Assembly (NCBI GenBank): GCA_016702645.1
Contig: JADJDP010000009.1
Coordinates: 70,384 to 134,383, forward strand
Source: Flavobacteriales bacterium
Lineage (GTDB): Bacteria; Bacteroidota; Bacteroidia; Flavobacteriales_F; PHOS-HE28
Direction of reading: 5' to 3'
Length of the DNA: 64,000 nucleotides
Shown piece by piece: positions 1 to 8,551 of this stretch (position 1 is its first letter; each line of letters opens with the position of its first letter). Under the pieces are notes generated by a model that saw only the letters and a program-made list of their open reading frames with translations, did no database searches and was not told where the DNA came from. The position numbers were made by a program, and so were the translations under genes.

Positions 1-582
1 ATGGGGGGCCGCACATGGCGATCGGGCTTCGGTGTGAGTTCCGGTGTTGAATCGGAGCGCTCGGAACAAGCGTACCGTCATGTGGACAAGGCCACATCGT
101 ACGAGAGCGTGGTGAACACGCAAATGGTCACCCTCAATACACAGGTGTACTATACCACTGTGGATACAGTGATCACACCGACCATTCGTGAGCGCGTGAG
201 TGCCGGCTCGGATACACGAACGACCTGGCGGATACCCGTGGAAGCGTCCTGGCGCACGAGGATGGGGCGATGGGTGCTGGGTGCACGTTGTGGATTTGCG
301 GCAGAGTTCACTCGCGCACGCGCCTCGGCATCCTTGATCAACGATGACGCGCTAGGCGGGATCAGCTCAGCTGAATTGCCACCTACGGCCCTGAGCGAGC
401 GCTATCCTTTCTCCATGGTGGGTGTGCTGGGTGCCGATGTGGGATTCCTGCTGCATGAACGCTGGATAGCGACCGCCAGCCCGATCTACATGCGCGGGTT
501 GTTCAATGCTGCCAGCGCCAATAGTGTGAGCAGCTCCCCCGAACGCGCCGGTGTGCGCCTGCAACTTTGTTACACTCTCTAG
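1..582 (+). CDS. C-terminal part of a putative outer-membrane beta-barrel protein (5' end outside window)
   Basis: An open frame runs from the first base to a TAG at 580-582. The ATG at position 1 is probably an accident of the window edge, so the true start lies upstream. The visible 193 residues have alternating polar and hydrophobic strands (WRIPVEASWRTRMGRW, then VLGARCGFAAEF), a glycine-rich turn region, and a last strand GVRLQLCYTL ending in Leu. That pattern fits the end of an outer-membrane barrel. No catalytic motif is visible. It lies 3 bp before the next gene, so the two may be co-transcribed. The barrel assignment is inferred from the residue pattern only. Confidence 0.5.
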   Translation: MGGRTWRSGFGVSSGVESERSEQAYRHVDKATSYESVVNTQMVTLNTQVYYTTVDTVITPTIRERVSAGSDTRTTWRIPVEASWRTRMGRWVLGARCGFAAEFTRARASASLINDDALGGISSAELPPTALSERYPFSMVGVLGADVGFLLHERWIATASPIYMRGLFNAASANSVSSSPERAGVRLQLCYTL

Positions 583-585
583 TGC

Positions 586-1791
586 ATGATGACGATGCTC
601 CCGTCCCTTCGATGTTCGATCCCCTGGGCCTCTTGTCTGATCGGCCTTGCCGCCACAGCCCAAACCCAGCTATTGCCCGATCTGGCGGCAGCGCGCGGTG
701 GCGGCATCTTGAGCAACTGCGACACCTCCTTGCATGTTGGCATCAACACGACCATCCAGAACAATTACTACTGCTACTTCGCTCCCGAAGTGCAGGTCGG
801 CAACACTTCCGTTGAGAGCCTGACCTGGAGCTACTATATGAACGGAGCCTTCGGACAACAGACCAGTCCAACGCTCCAACTGAACTATCCGGGCCAAGTG
901 GAATATCCCGTTTGCCTCACGGTGGACGCATACGACCTGATCGCCCAGCAACCATGCAGTACCACCGTTTGCGACTTGATCACCCCCCTGCCGGATGTGA
1001 GTTGCATTTCATTGCAAGCCGCGTTCGGGATCGCCTCGGTGAACGGGAACACGATCACTTTCCAGAACAACTCCACGTTCGGGGAGACCATTCAGCAGGT
1101 CCTTTGGTCGTTCGGCGATGGGGCCACTATCGCCGCCACGACACCGACGCATGATTTCATCGGTAGCGGACCCTTCGAGGTTTGTTTGACGGTTATCGGA
1201 CCGGCCCCGGCCTTCTGCACATCCACGTTGTGCCAGTACCTCTACTTGGGACCCGGGAATGTCGACTGTCCGTTACTGATCGACCAGGGATTCATCATGT
1301 TGCAGTCTGAAAATCTGGTGGGTGTTCTGGACACGTCCAACACCTCCGGAATGAACAGCCGGATCGATTGGGATTTCGGGGATGGTGCGCTCGCCGAGGG
1401 CAATGTGGCCGTACATGCGTACGGCTCCCCCGGTGAATTCCAGCTGTGTGGCACCCTGAGAGCTTGGGGGCCGCTCTTGGTCGACACTTGCGTCACGAGC
1501 ATCTGTCGTCCCGTCATCGCGTTCCCTGTTCTGGTGACCGAGGAGTTGGTCGCTGTGCGAACGATGTCCGTACGACCCAATCCGTTCTCTTCTTCGATCT
1601 CGATTGTCGGACAATTGGTCGGAGCATTTTCGCTTTCGGTATTGGATGCGAGCGGACGCATCGTTCATGGACACGCGGCAAGAGCCGGATCTTCCTTGAA
1701 CCTGGACCTGTCCCACCTCGAGGCCGGGGCGTATGTTCTGCGTATCGCAGATGAGCACGGCGCTTTGACCAGCCACATCATCAAGGAGTAG
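586..1791 (+). CDS. Secreted PKD-domain protein with T9SS type A sorting domain
   Basis: A 401-residue protein. Residues 1-26 form a signal peptide ending near ATAQ; an alternative ATG is at 595. Two PKD-like repeats show the typical WxFGDG turn: VLWSFGDGA around residue 170 and IDWDFGDGA around residue 260. The last ~75 residues are a T9SS type A sorting domain: VRPNPFSSSI, then LDASGRIV, and GAYVLRIAD near the end. The protein should cross the inner membrane by Sec and then be exported to the surface by T9SS, where the sorting domain is removed. PKD modules usually act as spacers or adhesion modules. No enzyme domain is visible. Start chosen at the first ATG, which gives a good signal peptide. 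Confidence 0.85.
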   Translation: MMTMLPSLRCSIPWASCLIGLAATAQTQLLPDLAAARGGGILSNCDTSLHVGINTTIQNNYYCYFAPEVQVGNTSVESLTWSYYMNGAFGQQTSPTLQLNYPGQVEYPVCLTVDAYDLIAQQPCSTTVCDLITPLPDVSCISLQAAFGIASVNGNTITFQNNSTFGETIQQVLWSFGDGATIAATTPTHDFIGSGPFEVCLTVIGPAPAFCTSTLCQYLYLGPGNVDCPLLIDQGFIMLQSENLVGVLDTSNTSGMNSRIDWDFGDGALAEGNVAVHAYGSPGEFQLCGTLRAWGPLLVDTCVTSICRPVIAFPVLVTEELVAVRTMSVRPNPFSSSISIVGQLVGAFSLSVLDASGRIVHGHAARAGSSLNLDLSHLEAGAYVLRIADEHGALTSHIIKE

Positions 1792-1821
1792 CGCACGGAG
1801 GGGCTGCCCCCCTCCGTGCGC
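1791..1821. terminator. Strong hairpin, bidirectional terminator between convergent genes
   Basis: A perfect 13-bp inverted repeat (arms 1791-1803 and 1809-1821, loop of 5) starts on the last base of the upstream stop codon. It separates two convergent genes. Neither side has a long T tract, so efficiency as an intrinsic terminator is uncertain. Confidence 0.65.
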
Positions 1822-1834
1822 CGCTTCGGAACTA

Positions 1835-2191
1835 CTACTCTTCTGTAGCGGCCTCCTTGGTTGCGATCAGCTGGTATTCGCCGAGGACCACTTCCGTGCT
1901 GTAGCGCTTCTCGCCCTCTTTGGTCTCATAGCTGCGGTGCACCAAGCGGCCTTCTACCATCAGGGCGGTGCCCTTCTTCACCTGCAAGGCCAATCGTTCA
2001 GCCTGCTTTCCCCATGCCACCACGGAATGCCATTGGGTGTCCTGCTTCCATTCGCCATCCGCGGTGCGGAAACGTTCGTTGGTGGCCAAGCTCATCCTCA
2101 GCAGGTGCTGACCCTTGCCAAGGTCTTTGAGTTCGGGCTCATTGCCCAAATATCCCATCAGTTGCACTTTGTTCCTCATCGTCGTGATCAT
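1835..2191 (-). CDS. ssb: Single-stranded DNA-binding protein (short form)
   Basis: About 118 residues forming one OB-fold SSB domain: RNKVQLMGYLG at the start, WHSVVAWGK around residue 55, and LMVEGRLVHRSYE around residue 75. It binds single-stranded DNA in replication, repair and recombination. The C-terminus ends KEAATEE and lacks the DDIPF-type acidic tip that recruits partners in E. coli SSB, so this is a short variant and may be a second SSB of the genome. ATGs at 2191 and 2179 both give a normal SSB start; the longer was taken. It is convergent with the PKD gene and divergent from the stress protein gene. Confidence 0.9.
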   Translation of the reverse strand: MITTMRNKVQLMGYLGNEPELKDLGKGQHLLRMSLATNERFRTADGEWKQDTQWHSVVAWGKQAERLALQVKKGTALMVEGRLVHRSYETKEGEKRYSTEVVLGEYQLIATKEAATEE

Positions 2192-2313
2192 TGTATTTGG
2201 CGTTTTTCGTTCCGGGGACAAAGCACTTCTGCTCACCTGCCGCGATCCGTATCATCCCCATTTATAGTCGATTGTGGCCGTTTGTCTTACGGCTGGAGAC
2301 CCCGGGACAGGCG

Positions 2314-2343
2314 TTGCGCATTTTGCCTTTCGCCTATCTTTCG
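2314..2343 (+). promoter_or_regulatory. Candidate promoter of the universal stress protein gene
   Basis: TTG at 2314-2316, an 18-bp spacer, then TATCTTTCG at 2335-2343. This resembles the Bacteroidota TTTG-N19-TAnnTTTG promoter. It lies about 45 bp before the start codon. Match is by eye. Confidence 0.35.
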
Positions 2344-2388
2344 GCGCTTCGCACGCAACCTGCAACGCGGCGATCAATCGCAAGGAAA

Positions 2389-3228
2389 ATGAGCGGAAAG
2401 AAGAACAAGATCCTCGTACCGACGGATTTCACGAAGGTGTCCGACAATGCCATTGGGCATGCAATGCAACTAGCCTCCCATACCGGTGGCGAGGTGTACC
2501 TGCTGCATGTGGTTCCCAAGCAGAGCGAAGTGGATGAGACCCGCAAGAAACTGGAGATGGAACAGGAGCGCGCGCAGAAACTGAACGCCGCCGTTCCGGT
2601 CCACAAACTGGTGCGCGTTGGCTCCATCTTCGATGATATTGGCGACGCGGCGGTGGAGATCAACGCCGACCTGATCATGATGGGTACGCACGGGATGCGG
2701 GGGATGCAGTTCATCACGGGTAGCCGCGCGCTGCGTGTGATCACGAGTTCCAATGTGCCCTTCATCGTGGTGCAGGAACGCCCTATCAAGGAGGGTGGTT
2801 ATGATTCCATCGTGGTGCCGTTGGACCTGCACCAGGAAACACGGCAGAAACTCACCCTCGTTGCCGACATGGCCCGCAGCTTCAACGGCAAAGTGCATTT
2901 GATCACGCCCCGCGAGGACGATGAGTTCCTTCACAAACAACTCGTCAATCACATCCGCTTCGCCAATCAATACCTCGACGAGCGCGGGATCGCACACGAC
3001 GCCACCATCGCCAAGGAGGATAGCGGCGATTTCGTGAACGCAGTGGTGCGCCACGCAGTGGCCGTGGACGCAGACCTGATCACGATCATGAACCTTTCAC
3101 AGGGCAACATTTTCGGTGTTCTTGGCGTGCCCTATGAGCAAGAGATCATCACCAACGAGGCGCAGATCCCTGTGATGTGCATGAACCCTCGCGATAGGGG
3201 ATCGGGCGGCGGCTGGACTTTCCAATAG
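2389..3228 (+). CDS. Universal stress protein, tandem UspA domains
   Basis: A 279-residue cytoplasmic protein with two UspA-type domains. Domain 1 (about 1-145) starts KILVPTDFTKVSDNA and carries the ATP-loop signature GTHGMRG followed by TGSRA. Domain 2 (about 150-279) is degenerate and lacks a clean G-2x-G-9x-G loop (ITIMNLSQGNIFG). Tandem Usp proteins bind nucleotides and help cells survive starvation or redox stress; the client here is unknown. The start is the ATG at 2389, preceded by AAGGAAA, because homology begins at MSGKKNKILVPTDF. The open frame continues upstream but is not protein-like. Confidence 0.88.
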   Translation: MSGKKNKILVPTDFTKVSDNAIGHAMQLASHTGGEVYLLHVVPKQSEVDETRKKLEMEQERAQKLNAAVPVHKLVRVGSIFDDIGDAAVEINADLIMMGTHGMRGMQFITGSRALRVITSSNVPFIVVQERPIKEGGYDSIVVPLDLHQETRQKLTLVADMARSFNGKVHLITPREDDEFLHKQLVNHIRFANQYLDERGIAHDATIAKEDSGDFVNAVVRHAVAVDADLITIMNLSQGNIFGVLGVPYEQEIITNEAQIPVMCMNPRDRGSGGGWTFQ

Positions 3229-3234
3229 GAACTG

Positions 3235-5028
3235 CTAGGCGCGCATCCCGATCACGAGGATGTCGTCCACCTGTTCGTGCGCTCCTCGCCATGCGTTGAA
3301 GGCATCGTTCAGAAGTGTTCGCTGGCGTTCGGTGGGGTGCGTGCTGATATCCACGAGCAGTTCGCGAAAGCGGCGGTACAGGAATTTCTTGCCCTTGGGT
3401 CCGCCGAATTGATCGGCATAACCATCGGAGAAAATGTAGACCATGTCCCCGTCCAATAGTCGGATGCGGTGGTCCGTGAAGGGCTTTCCACTGAGGTCGA
3501 AGCTGCCGATGGCGTTCTTGTCCGGCGCAAAAGGCAGCACCTCTCCATCGCGTACGAGATAGAGCGGGCAATTCGCTCCTGCGTACTCGAGCACTTTTCG
3601 TCCTGGGTCGAAACTGCAAAGCGCCATATCCATCCCATCTCGCACAAGGCTGTGATCACGGTCCTTGTGCAGGGCTTCGAAGGCAATGCGATTGAGGTCG
3701 CCGAGCACTTCGCTCGGACGTGATTTGCCGCGTTCCTTGGCAGCTTGGTTGAGTCCGTTGTGGCCAATGAGGCTCATGAACGCACCGGGCACACCGTGCC
3801 CCGTGCAATCCACAGCGGCGAACACCACGCGGTCGTCCACACGTTCGAACCAATAGAAGTCGCCGCTAACGATGTCCTTGGGGCGGTAGTAGACGAATGT
3901 GTCAGGCAGCAACTCCTTGATCCTGCGCTCGGGCGGAAGGATCGACTCCTGCAGGCGTTTGGCGTACCGGATGCTGTCGGTGACGTTCTTGTAGAGCTCC
4001 ACGACTTTGCGGCTCTGGCGCTCCACCTCTTCCTTTTGCCGAACCACCTCCTCTGTTCGCTCCACCACCTTCATTTCCAGGATCCGTTCGCGCTGACCGA
4101 GCTCGTCCCGCATCTTCAGCAGGGCGTGGCCCAGAACATCCTCTTCGCTCAACGGTTGATAATCCGCAGCGAAATCCCCGGCGGCTACCGCATGGGAAAA
4201 ATCCGTCGTACGACGCAAGCCCTCCACGAGCGAGGTCAGCGCCTTGCTCATTTCCCCTATTTCATCATTGGTGGCTCGCACCTTGGTGCGCGGGAACACC
4301 CCCCTGCCAAGGCTCAAGAGCACGTTGCGCAACCGTTGCACGGGGGCCACGATATCCCGCACGATCACAAACGCGACTATCAAGCCGATGACCACCAATG
4401 CGATCCCCATATAAAGCACGAAGAACTTGAGCGAATCGAAGCTGCGGATCATGCCGCCGCCCAGTTGCCGCCGCTTGGCCTCCTGCATCTCCAAAAGCCT
4501 ATCCAGTTCCGACAACACCTTCGCGGTTTGTTGATCGAGCGGACCACCCTCTTCGGCGAGGTCGTTCCGTTCCATGTGCACGAACGGGTTGCTGTAGCTC
4601 TCCAGCGATGGCAACATGCTCTTGATACGTTCGTGCAGCTCGAACAGCACGCCCAACTCCGTGGAGACCTGGTTCATCAAGGCCACTTCGTCGCGCCCCC
4701 AATGGGCCATGAGCGTATCGATGCGGTCGAGCATCTGCGGCAACTCCTGTGTGGTGATCTCCACCAAGGCGGTCTTCTCCGGTGCGTCCGCGCGACTTTC
4801 CAGCAATGCCCAGTGTTTGATGAGCATGTGCGAGCTCACCGTGAGGTTGCGCAAACGAACAAGCGCGTCGACGGACGGAGAATAGACCTGGTTGATCTCC
4901 TCGTTGATGCCCCGACTGCGCTCCAATGTGCGGTTCGTGAGCACCACCACGAGCAGGGCGAAAAAGATGAACAGGCCGAAGCCCATCCCGATCTTTCGCC
5001 CGATGGTCATGCGCAGGGCCATCGCCAT
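3235..5028 (-). CDS. Membrane sensor with HAMP and SpoIIE/PP2C phosphatase domains
   Basis: 597 residues. A transmembrane helix at about 13-33, an extracytoplasmic four-helix-type sensor (35-200), a second helix at about 205-225 (YMGIALVVIGLIVAFVIV), a HAMP linker, a coiled coil (315-345), and a SpoIIE/PP2C-type phosphatase domain from about 360. Metal-binding signatures are intact: SGDFYWFE, AAVDCTGHGVPGAFMS, IFSDGYADQFGG and QVDDILVIGMR. Such proteins dephosphorylate anti-sigma-factor antagonists (STAS proteins) in response to an outside signal. It is the third gene of an operon with YfiR-like and TPR proteins; its start overlaps the stop of the TPR gene. An RsbW-like ATPase that could act in the same kind of switch is at 36.3-36.7 kb. 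Confidence 0.9.
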   Translation of the reverse strand: MAMALRMTIGRKIGMGFGLFIFFALLVVVLTNRTLERSRGINEEINQVYSPSVDALVRLRNLTVSSHMLIKHWALLESRADAPEKTALVEITTQELPQMLDRIDTLMAHWGRDEVALMNQVSTELGVLFELHERIKSMLPSLESYSNPFVHMERNDLAEEGGPLDQQTAKVLSELDRLLEMQEAKRRQLGGGMIRSFDSLKFFVLYMGIALVVIGLIVAFVIVRDIVAPVQRLRNVLLSLGRGVFPRTKVRATNDEIGEMSKALTSLVEGLRRTTDFSHAVAAGDFAADYQPLSEEDVLGHALLKMRDELGQRERILEMKVVERTEEVVRQKEEVERQSRKVVELYKNVTDSIRYAKRLQESILPPERRIKELLPDTFVYYRPKDIVSGDFYWFERVDDRVVFAAVDCTGHGVPGAFMSLIGHNGLNQAAKERGKSRPSEVLGDLNRIAFEALHKDRDHSLVRDGMDMALCSFDPGRKVLEYAGANCPLYLVRDGEVLPFAPDKNAIGSFDLSGKPFTDHRIRLLDGDMVYIFSDGYADQFGGPKGKKFLYRRFRELLVDISTHPTERQRTLLNDAFNAWRGAHEQVDDILVIGMRA

Positions 5029-5918
5029 CAGCGGTCTTCTCCGGGTGGCAGCAGTTCGTACAACTGGCGGAACCGCTCGGAGTTGGATTCGTCCTGCAAG
5101 CTGTAGTAGATGCCTTCCAGACCCAGCAGTGTCTCGCGACGCGTCGGGTTCATGTCATGCGCCTTCAGCATGTAGGGCAGTGCTTCATTGAAGAGTTCGC
5201 GAGCCACCTTTTGGATCTCTTCGATCGTGGGGATCTCATCATCGGCGTTGATCGCACGAATACGGTACACCCCAAGGTTGTAGTAGAGCGTTGCCAAATT
5301 GTAGTTGGCACCATAGTTCTCCGGTTCAAGGCGCAACACATCCTTGTATGTCCTCGTAGCCTTATCGAACCATTCCAATGCGGTCCGGTCCTGGTTGAAG
5401 CGCTTGGTGTAAACGGTGCCGAGCGCATTTCGGAACTCCAGTTCGCGCGGCTTCAGGTCGGCCTTTGGATCCACCCGTATCACGGCTTCCTGATAGTTGT
5501 CGAAGAGCAGGAGCGCACGGGTCTCGTCGCCCTCGTTCACCGCTTTCGCGGCCTCGTTGAAGCAGGACCGCGCGAGGTAGTCATACGCCTGCATGGCGTT
5601 CTCGGCATAGGTGCTGTCCTTGTCCAATTGCAAGCACCGGTACAGGCTGTTCATTGCATCCTCGCGCGCACGATCGCCATCTGCCTGGTTGGCGGCGCCC
5701 TTGTACACATCCTTGTAAACGAACCCTCGCAGCAGCCATGCTTCGGGGTCTTCCGCATGCGCGGGGGCCAGCACCGCCTCGTCGATCAATGTGCGCGCCC
5801 GTGCGAGGTCGCCGGCTTGATATGTGCGCAGCGCTTCAACAAAGGGGTCTTGCGCATGGACCAGCGGGACCAGCGCAAGTGCGAAGAGTGCTATGGCGAT
5901 GCGCAGCTTCATGGTCAT
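5028..5918 (-). CDS. Periplasmic TPR protein
   Basis: 296 residues. A signal peptide (MKLRIAIALFALALVPLVHA, cleaved before QDPF) is followed by TPR-type helical repeats: LEWFDKATRTYKDVLRLEPENYGANYNLATLYY is a clear pair around 180-210. No catalytic residues are seen. It overlaps the upstream YfiR-like gene by ATGA and the downstream phosphatase gene by one base, which suggests translational coupling and a shared complex. A plausible role is to relay a periplasmic signal from the YfiR-like protein to the sensor domain of the phosphatase; this is inference from gene order. A second ATG at 5912 gives the same signal peptide. Confidence 0.85.
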   Translation of the reverse strand: MTMKLRIAIALFALALVPLVHAQDPFVEALRTYQAGDLARARTLIDEAVLAPAHAEDPEAWLLRGFVYKDVYKGAANQADGDRAREDAMNSLYRCLQLDKDSTYAENAMQAYDYLARSCFNEAAKAVNEGDETRALLLFDNYQEAVIRVDPKADLKPRELEFRNALGTVYTKRFNQDRTALEWFDKATRTYKDVLRLEPENYGANYNLATLYYNLGVYRIRAINADDEIPTIEEIQKVARELFNEALPYMLKAHDMNPTRRETLLGLEGIYYSLQDESNSERFRQLYELLPPGEDR

Positions 5919-6499
5919 TCCTCCACGCGGTGCGCCAGGTTCTTGAGGGTGAGGCCTACGACCAGGCCGTGCTCTTGTGCATTGGACATGCTCAGTTCAT
6001 ACTTCAGGAGGTTGTCCACCTTCACGAAGTTCACCACGGAGCCATCATCGAGCGCTCCGGCATACTCCGTGATCACGAGCGTTGGCTTGCCCTTCATTCG
6101 CTTGTAGATCTCGGGCAACAGAGCCAGGTCTCCTTTGCCCACGAAGAGCATGTGGCAACGTTCCACCTCGGCGTTCCTCGGAAGCTTGCGTACCTCGATC
6201 GGCTGCTTGCCAATGGTGCGGGTGGAATACTGCTTGATCAGCTCCTGATAAAGGTTCGCCCCGCCTATGACCCCGATTATGAAGTTGCCGCTGCGCATGG
6301 ATGCGTCCTTCCACTCCACCAACTTCGCTATGTTGTACAGGTAGTTGGCTTGCAGGATGGAGGTGGTATCCTTTTCCGCGTCGCGTTGTGGTGGCGCAGC
6401 GGCACAAAGCAACAATGGTAAAAGCGCCAAAGCGCGCACGTATTTGCCCGGCACTGACAACCTGCCCGTAGATTTGGTCGTGCGCCTTGCCGATCCCAT
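5915..6499 (-). CDS. YfiR family periplasmic protein
   Basis: About 194 residues from the ATG at 6499. A hydrophobic export segment (ALALLPLLLCAAA) is followed by a YfiR/DUF4154 domain: ANYLYNIAKLVEWK, FIIGVIGG, and LVITEYAGALDDGSVVNFVKVDN near the end. In Pseudomonas, YfiR is a periplasmic repressor of the diguanylate cyclase YfiN. No GGDEF protein is nearby here; the partner is likely the co-encoded SpoIIE-type sensor. The ATG at 6499 sits back to back with the start of the divergent peptidase gene (shared CATG). A GTG at 6454 would leave room for a promoter and may be the real start. Confidence 0.8.
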   Translation of the reverse strand: MGSARRTTKSTGRLSVPGKYVRALALLPLLLCAAAPPQRDAEKDTTSILQANYLYNIAKLVEWKDASMRSGNFIIGVIGGANLYQELIKQYSTRTIGKQPIEVRKLPRNAEVERCHMLFVGKGDLALLPEIYKRMKGKPTLVITEYAGALDDGSVVNFVKVDNLLKYELSMSNAQEHGLVVGLTLKNLAHRVEE

Positions 6500-7985
6500 G
6501 CCGAAGAAGAATGCCACATGGCAAAGTATCTGCCTGCTTTGTCTACGAACGGCAGTGCTTTGTTGCATCTGTCAACACGCCGGTGTTGACGTGCGGGCGC
6601 AGGTTCCGACGTGGTCTTCCGCTTTCGAACAAGAGGTGCAAGAGAACGCACAGGGATACCGGTGGCTCCGCTGGAGCACCGAACACATTGGTCACCGCCT
6701 CACTGGAAGTGCCCAAGGTGCCCGCGCAGAGAACCTCGCCGACAGCTTGTTCCGCGCCTCCGGGCTACCTGTCGTCGAGCGATTTCCGTTCACCGCTCAG
6801 GCATGGTCGCGCGGTACGGTCCAGCTCACTATCAGCGATGGAGCGGGCGCGCTGCACATCGCTGCCGTGGCACTTGCCAATACGCCGCTTGAATCCTCCG
6901 TGGAGGCACCGCTGCTGGACGCCGGAAATGGCCTTCCGGAGGACTTGGCCCGTCTCGGAGATCGTGCAAAGGGGGCGGCCCTGTTGATCAACATCGGCTT
7001 GGTCGCAGCCATGGAGGGAGCACGCAACCTGCACCGGAGCGAAAAGGCGGCACTGGCAATGGAAGCTGGCGCTGCCGCGCTGGTCTTCGTGAACCAAGTG
7101 GAGGGTCACATCCTACTTACCGGAACAGCAAGCATCGATGGCACCCTGATCCCCGTGCCGGCGGCATGCATCGCTACGGAGGACGGGGTTGCGCTTCGTG
7201 AACGACTGTCGAAGCACGAGGCACTTACGGCGCGGCTGGCGATGGGCAATCACAGCAACTTGGTGAGCGCATGCAACATCATTGCCGAGATCCACGGAAC
7301 GTCGATGCCCGAAGAGGTGATCGTAGTGGGTGGTCATCTGGACTGCTGGGACCTCGCTACCGGCGCAACGGACAATGGTCTTGGTTCCTTTTCCATCCTC
7401 GACCTCGCACGTGCAATGGCCGGCTTTTCCCACAAACCCGAACGTACCGTTCGGTTCGTGCTGTTCATGGGCGAAGAGCAAGGGTTGTTGGGCTCACGCG
7501 CCTTGGTGAAGCACTACAAGGAGAGCGGGGAATTGGCGCGTGTCAAGTGCATGATCAATCTGGACATGAGCGGCAATCCACAGGGTTTTGGCGTAGGCGG
7601 CCCCGACGGCTGGGGAGACCTGATAGGTGCGCTCTCAAAAGAGATCAGCACCATCGACACGACTTCGTTCCAGGGTAAGGTTAGCCAGGAGGTTTGGCTC
7701 CATAGCGATCATCAGCCCTTCCTGCTCGCTGGCGTTCCTGTGATCTATCCGCTCAGCGATCTGGGGAAGCACGTTTATGGATGCTACCACAGCAGCTGCG
7801 ACGACATCCACTTGGTGGATCCGCAGGCCATGGTGAACAACGTGCGTTTCGTCGGCCAACTGATCTACCGCCTCGCAGCCACGCGCGATCTTCCTCCGGC
7901 CTTTTCCGAAGAGGGCCTGCGACAACGCCTGATCGATGCGAAGCTTGAACAACCGCTTCGCATCGGAGGTGACTGGCCGTGGTGA
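6498..7985 (+). CDS. Secreted M28 family metallopeptidase with PA domain
   Basis: 495 residues from the ATG at 6498, with an N-terminal hydrophobic export segment (ICLLCLRTAVLCCICQHAG). A protease-associated (PA) domain lies around 140-250. The zinc site of M28 aminopeptidases is complete: VVGGHLDCWD (His and Asp), FMGEEQGLLGS (Glu pair), INLDMSGN (Asp) and CYHSSCDDIH (His). It should cleave N-terminal residues or dipeptides in the periplasm or outside the cell; substrate unknown. It is convergent with the ferritin gene, with 3 bp between stop codons. Family resemblance is closest to carboxypeptidase Q-like M28 enzymes. Confidence 0.88.
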   Translation: MPKKNATWQSICLLCLRTAVLCCICQHAGVDVRAQVPTWSSAFEQEVQENAQGYRWLRWSTEHIGHRLTGSAQGARAENLADSLFRASGLPVVERFPFTAQAWSRGTVQLTISDGAGALHIAAVALANTPLESSVEAPLLDAGNGLPEDLARLGDRAKGAALLINIGLVAAMEGARNLHRSEKAALAMEAGAAALVFVNQVEGHILLTGTASIDGTLIPVPAACIATEDGVALRERLSKHEALTARLAMGNHSNLVSACNIIAEIHGTSMPEEVIVVGGHLDCWDLATGATDNGLGSFSILDLARAMAGFSHKPERTVRFVLFMGEEQGLLGSRALVKHYKESGELARVKCMINLDMSGNPQGFGVGGPDGWGDLIGALSKEISTIDTTSFQGKVSQEVWLHSDHQPFLLAGVPVIYPLSDLGKHVYGCYHSSCDDIHLVDPQAMVNNVRFVGQLIYRLAATRDLPPAFSEEGLRQRLIDAKLEQPLRIGGDWPW

Positions 7986-7988
7986 TCT

Positions 7989-8504
7989 TTACCGTGCCTT
8001 GTCCTGGGCGGGTGCGCTTGTCATCACTTCCAGGTCGCGGTCGAAGAGATAAAGCCCGCCCTTGTCGTTGCCGATCAAGTTCAGTTTGTCGATGAGCGTG
8101 CGCGCCAAGGCTTCCTCTTCGATCTGTTCTCCCACGTACCACTGCATGAAGTTGTGCGTGGTGTAGTCCTTCTCCTTCAAACAGAGGTCAACGACCTTGT
8201 TGATCTCGTGGGTCACCCTGGTCTCGTGGTCGAGCAATGCCTTGAAGATGTCCGTGATGGTCTTGTAATTGGTTCCGGGCTGCTTCAGTGCAGAAACCAC
8301 TGCATGACCGCCGCGTTCATTGATGAACTTGATGAGTTTGAGCATGTGCAGGCGCTCCTCGTCGCTGTGGCGATAGAGAAAGGCGGCCGTCCCGCTCAGG
8401 CCTTGGTTCTCGGCCCAAGAAGCCATGGCGAGGTACGCCTGGCTGCTCATGGCCTCGGTGGCCACTTGTCCGTTCAGTGCTTCTTCGATCTTCTTGCTGA
8501 GCAT
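7989..8504 (-). CDS. Ferritin (non-heme iron storage)
   Basis: 171 residues with the four-helix ferritin fold. Ferroxidase ligands are visible: an EE pair near the start of helix A, a Glu before SSQAYLAMASWAE, SDEERLHML (ExxH, around residue 48), and GEQIEEEALA (around 130). It oxidises Fe(II) and stores iron in a 24-mer shell, in the cytoplasm. The ATG at 8504 was chosen because MLSKKIEEALNGQ is the normal ferritin start; the frame continues upstream without protein-like sequence. It is the last gene before the convergent M28 gene. Confidence 0.93.
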   Translation of the reverse strand: MLSKKIEEALNGQVATEAMSSQAYLAMASWAENQGLSGTAAFLYRHSDEERLHMLKLIKFINERGGHAVVSALKQPGTNYKTITDIFKALLDHETRVTHEINKVVDLCLKEKDYTTHNFMQWYVGEQIEEEALARTLIDKLNLIGNDKGGLYLFDRDLEVMTSAPAQDKAR

Positions 8505-8551
8505 GGTGCTGGTACTGTTGTGCCAAAAGTAACGCCGTCCGGTGCGCCGGT

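Noticed and set aside
3745..5106. Long plus-strand open frame of 453 codons opposite the SpoIIE sensor gene
   Set aside because: Antisense shadow of a conserved gene in GC-rich DNA; composition is His/Gln/Arg-rich and has no domain.
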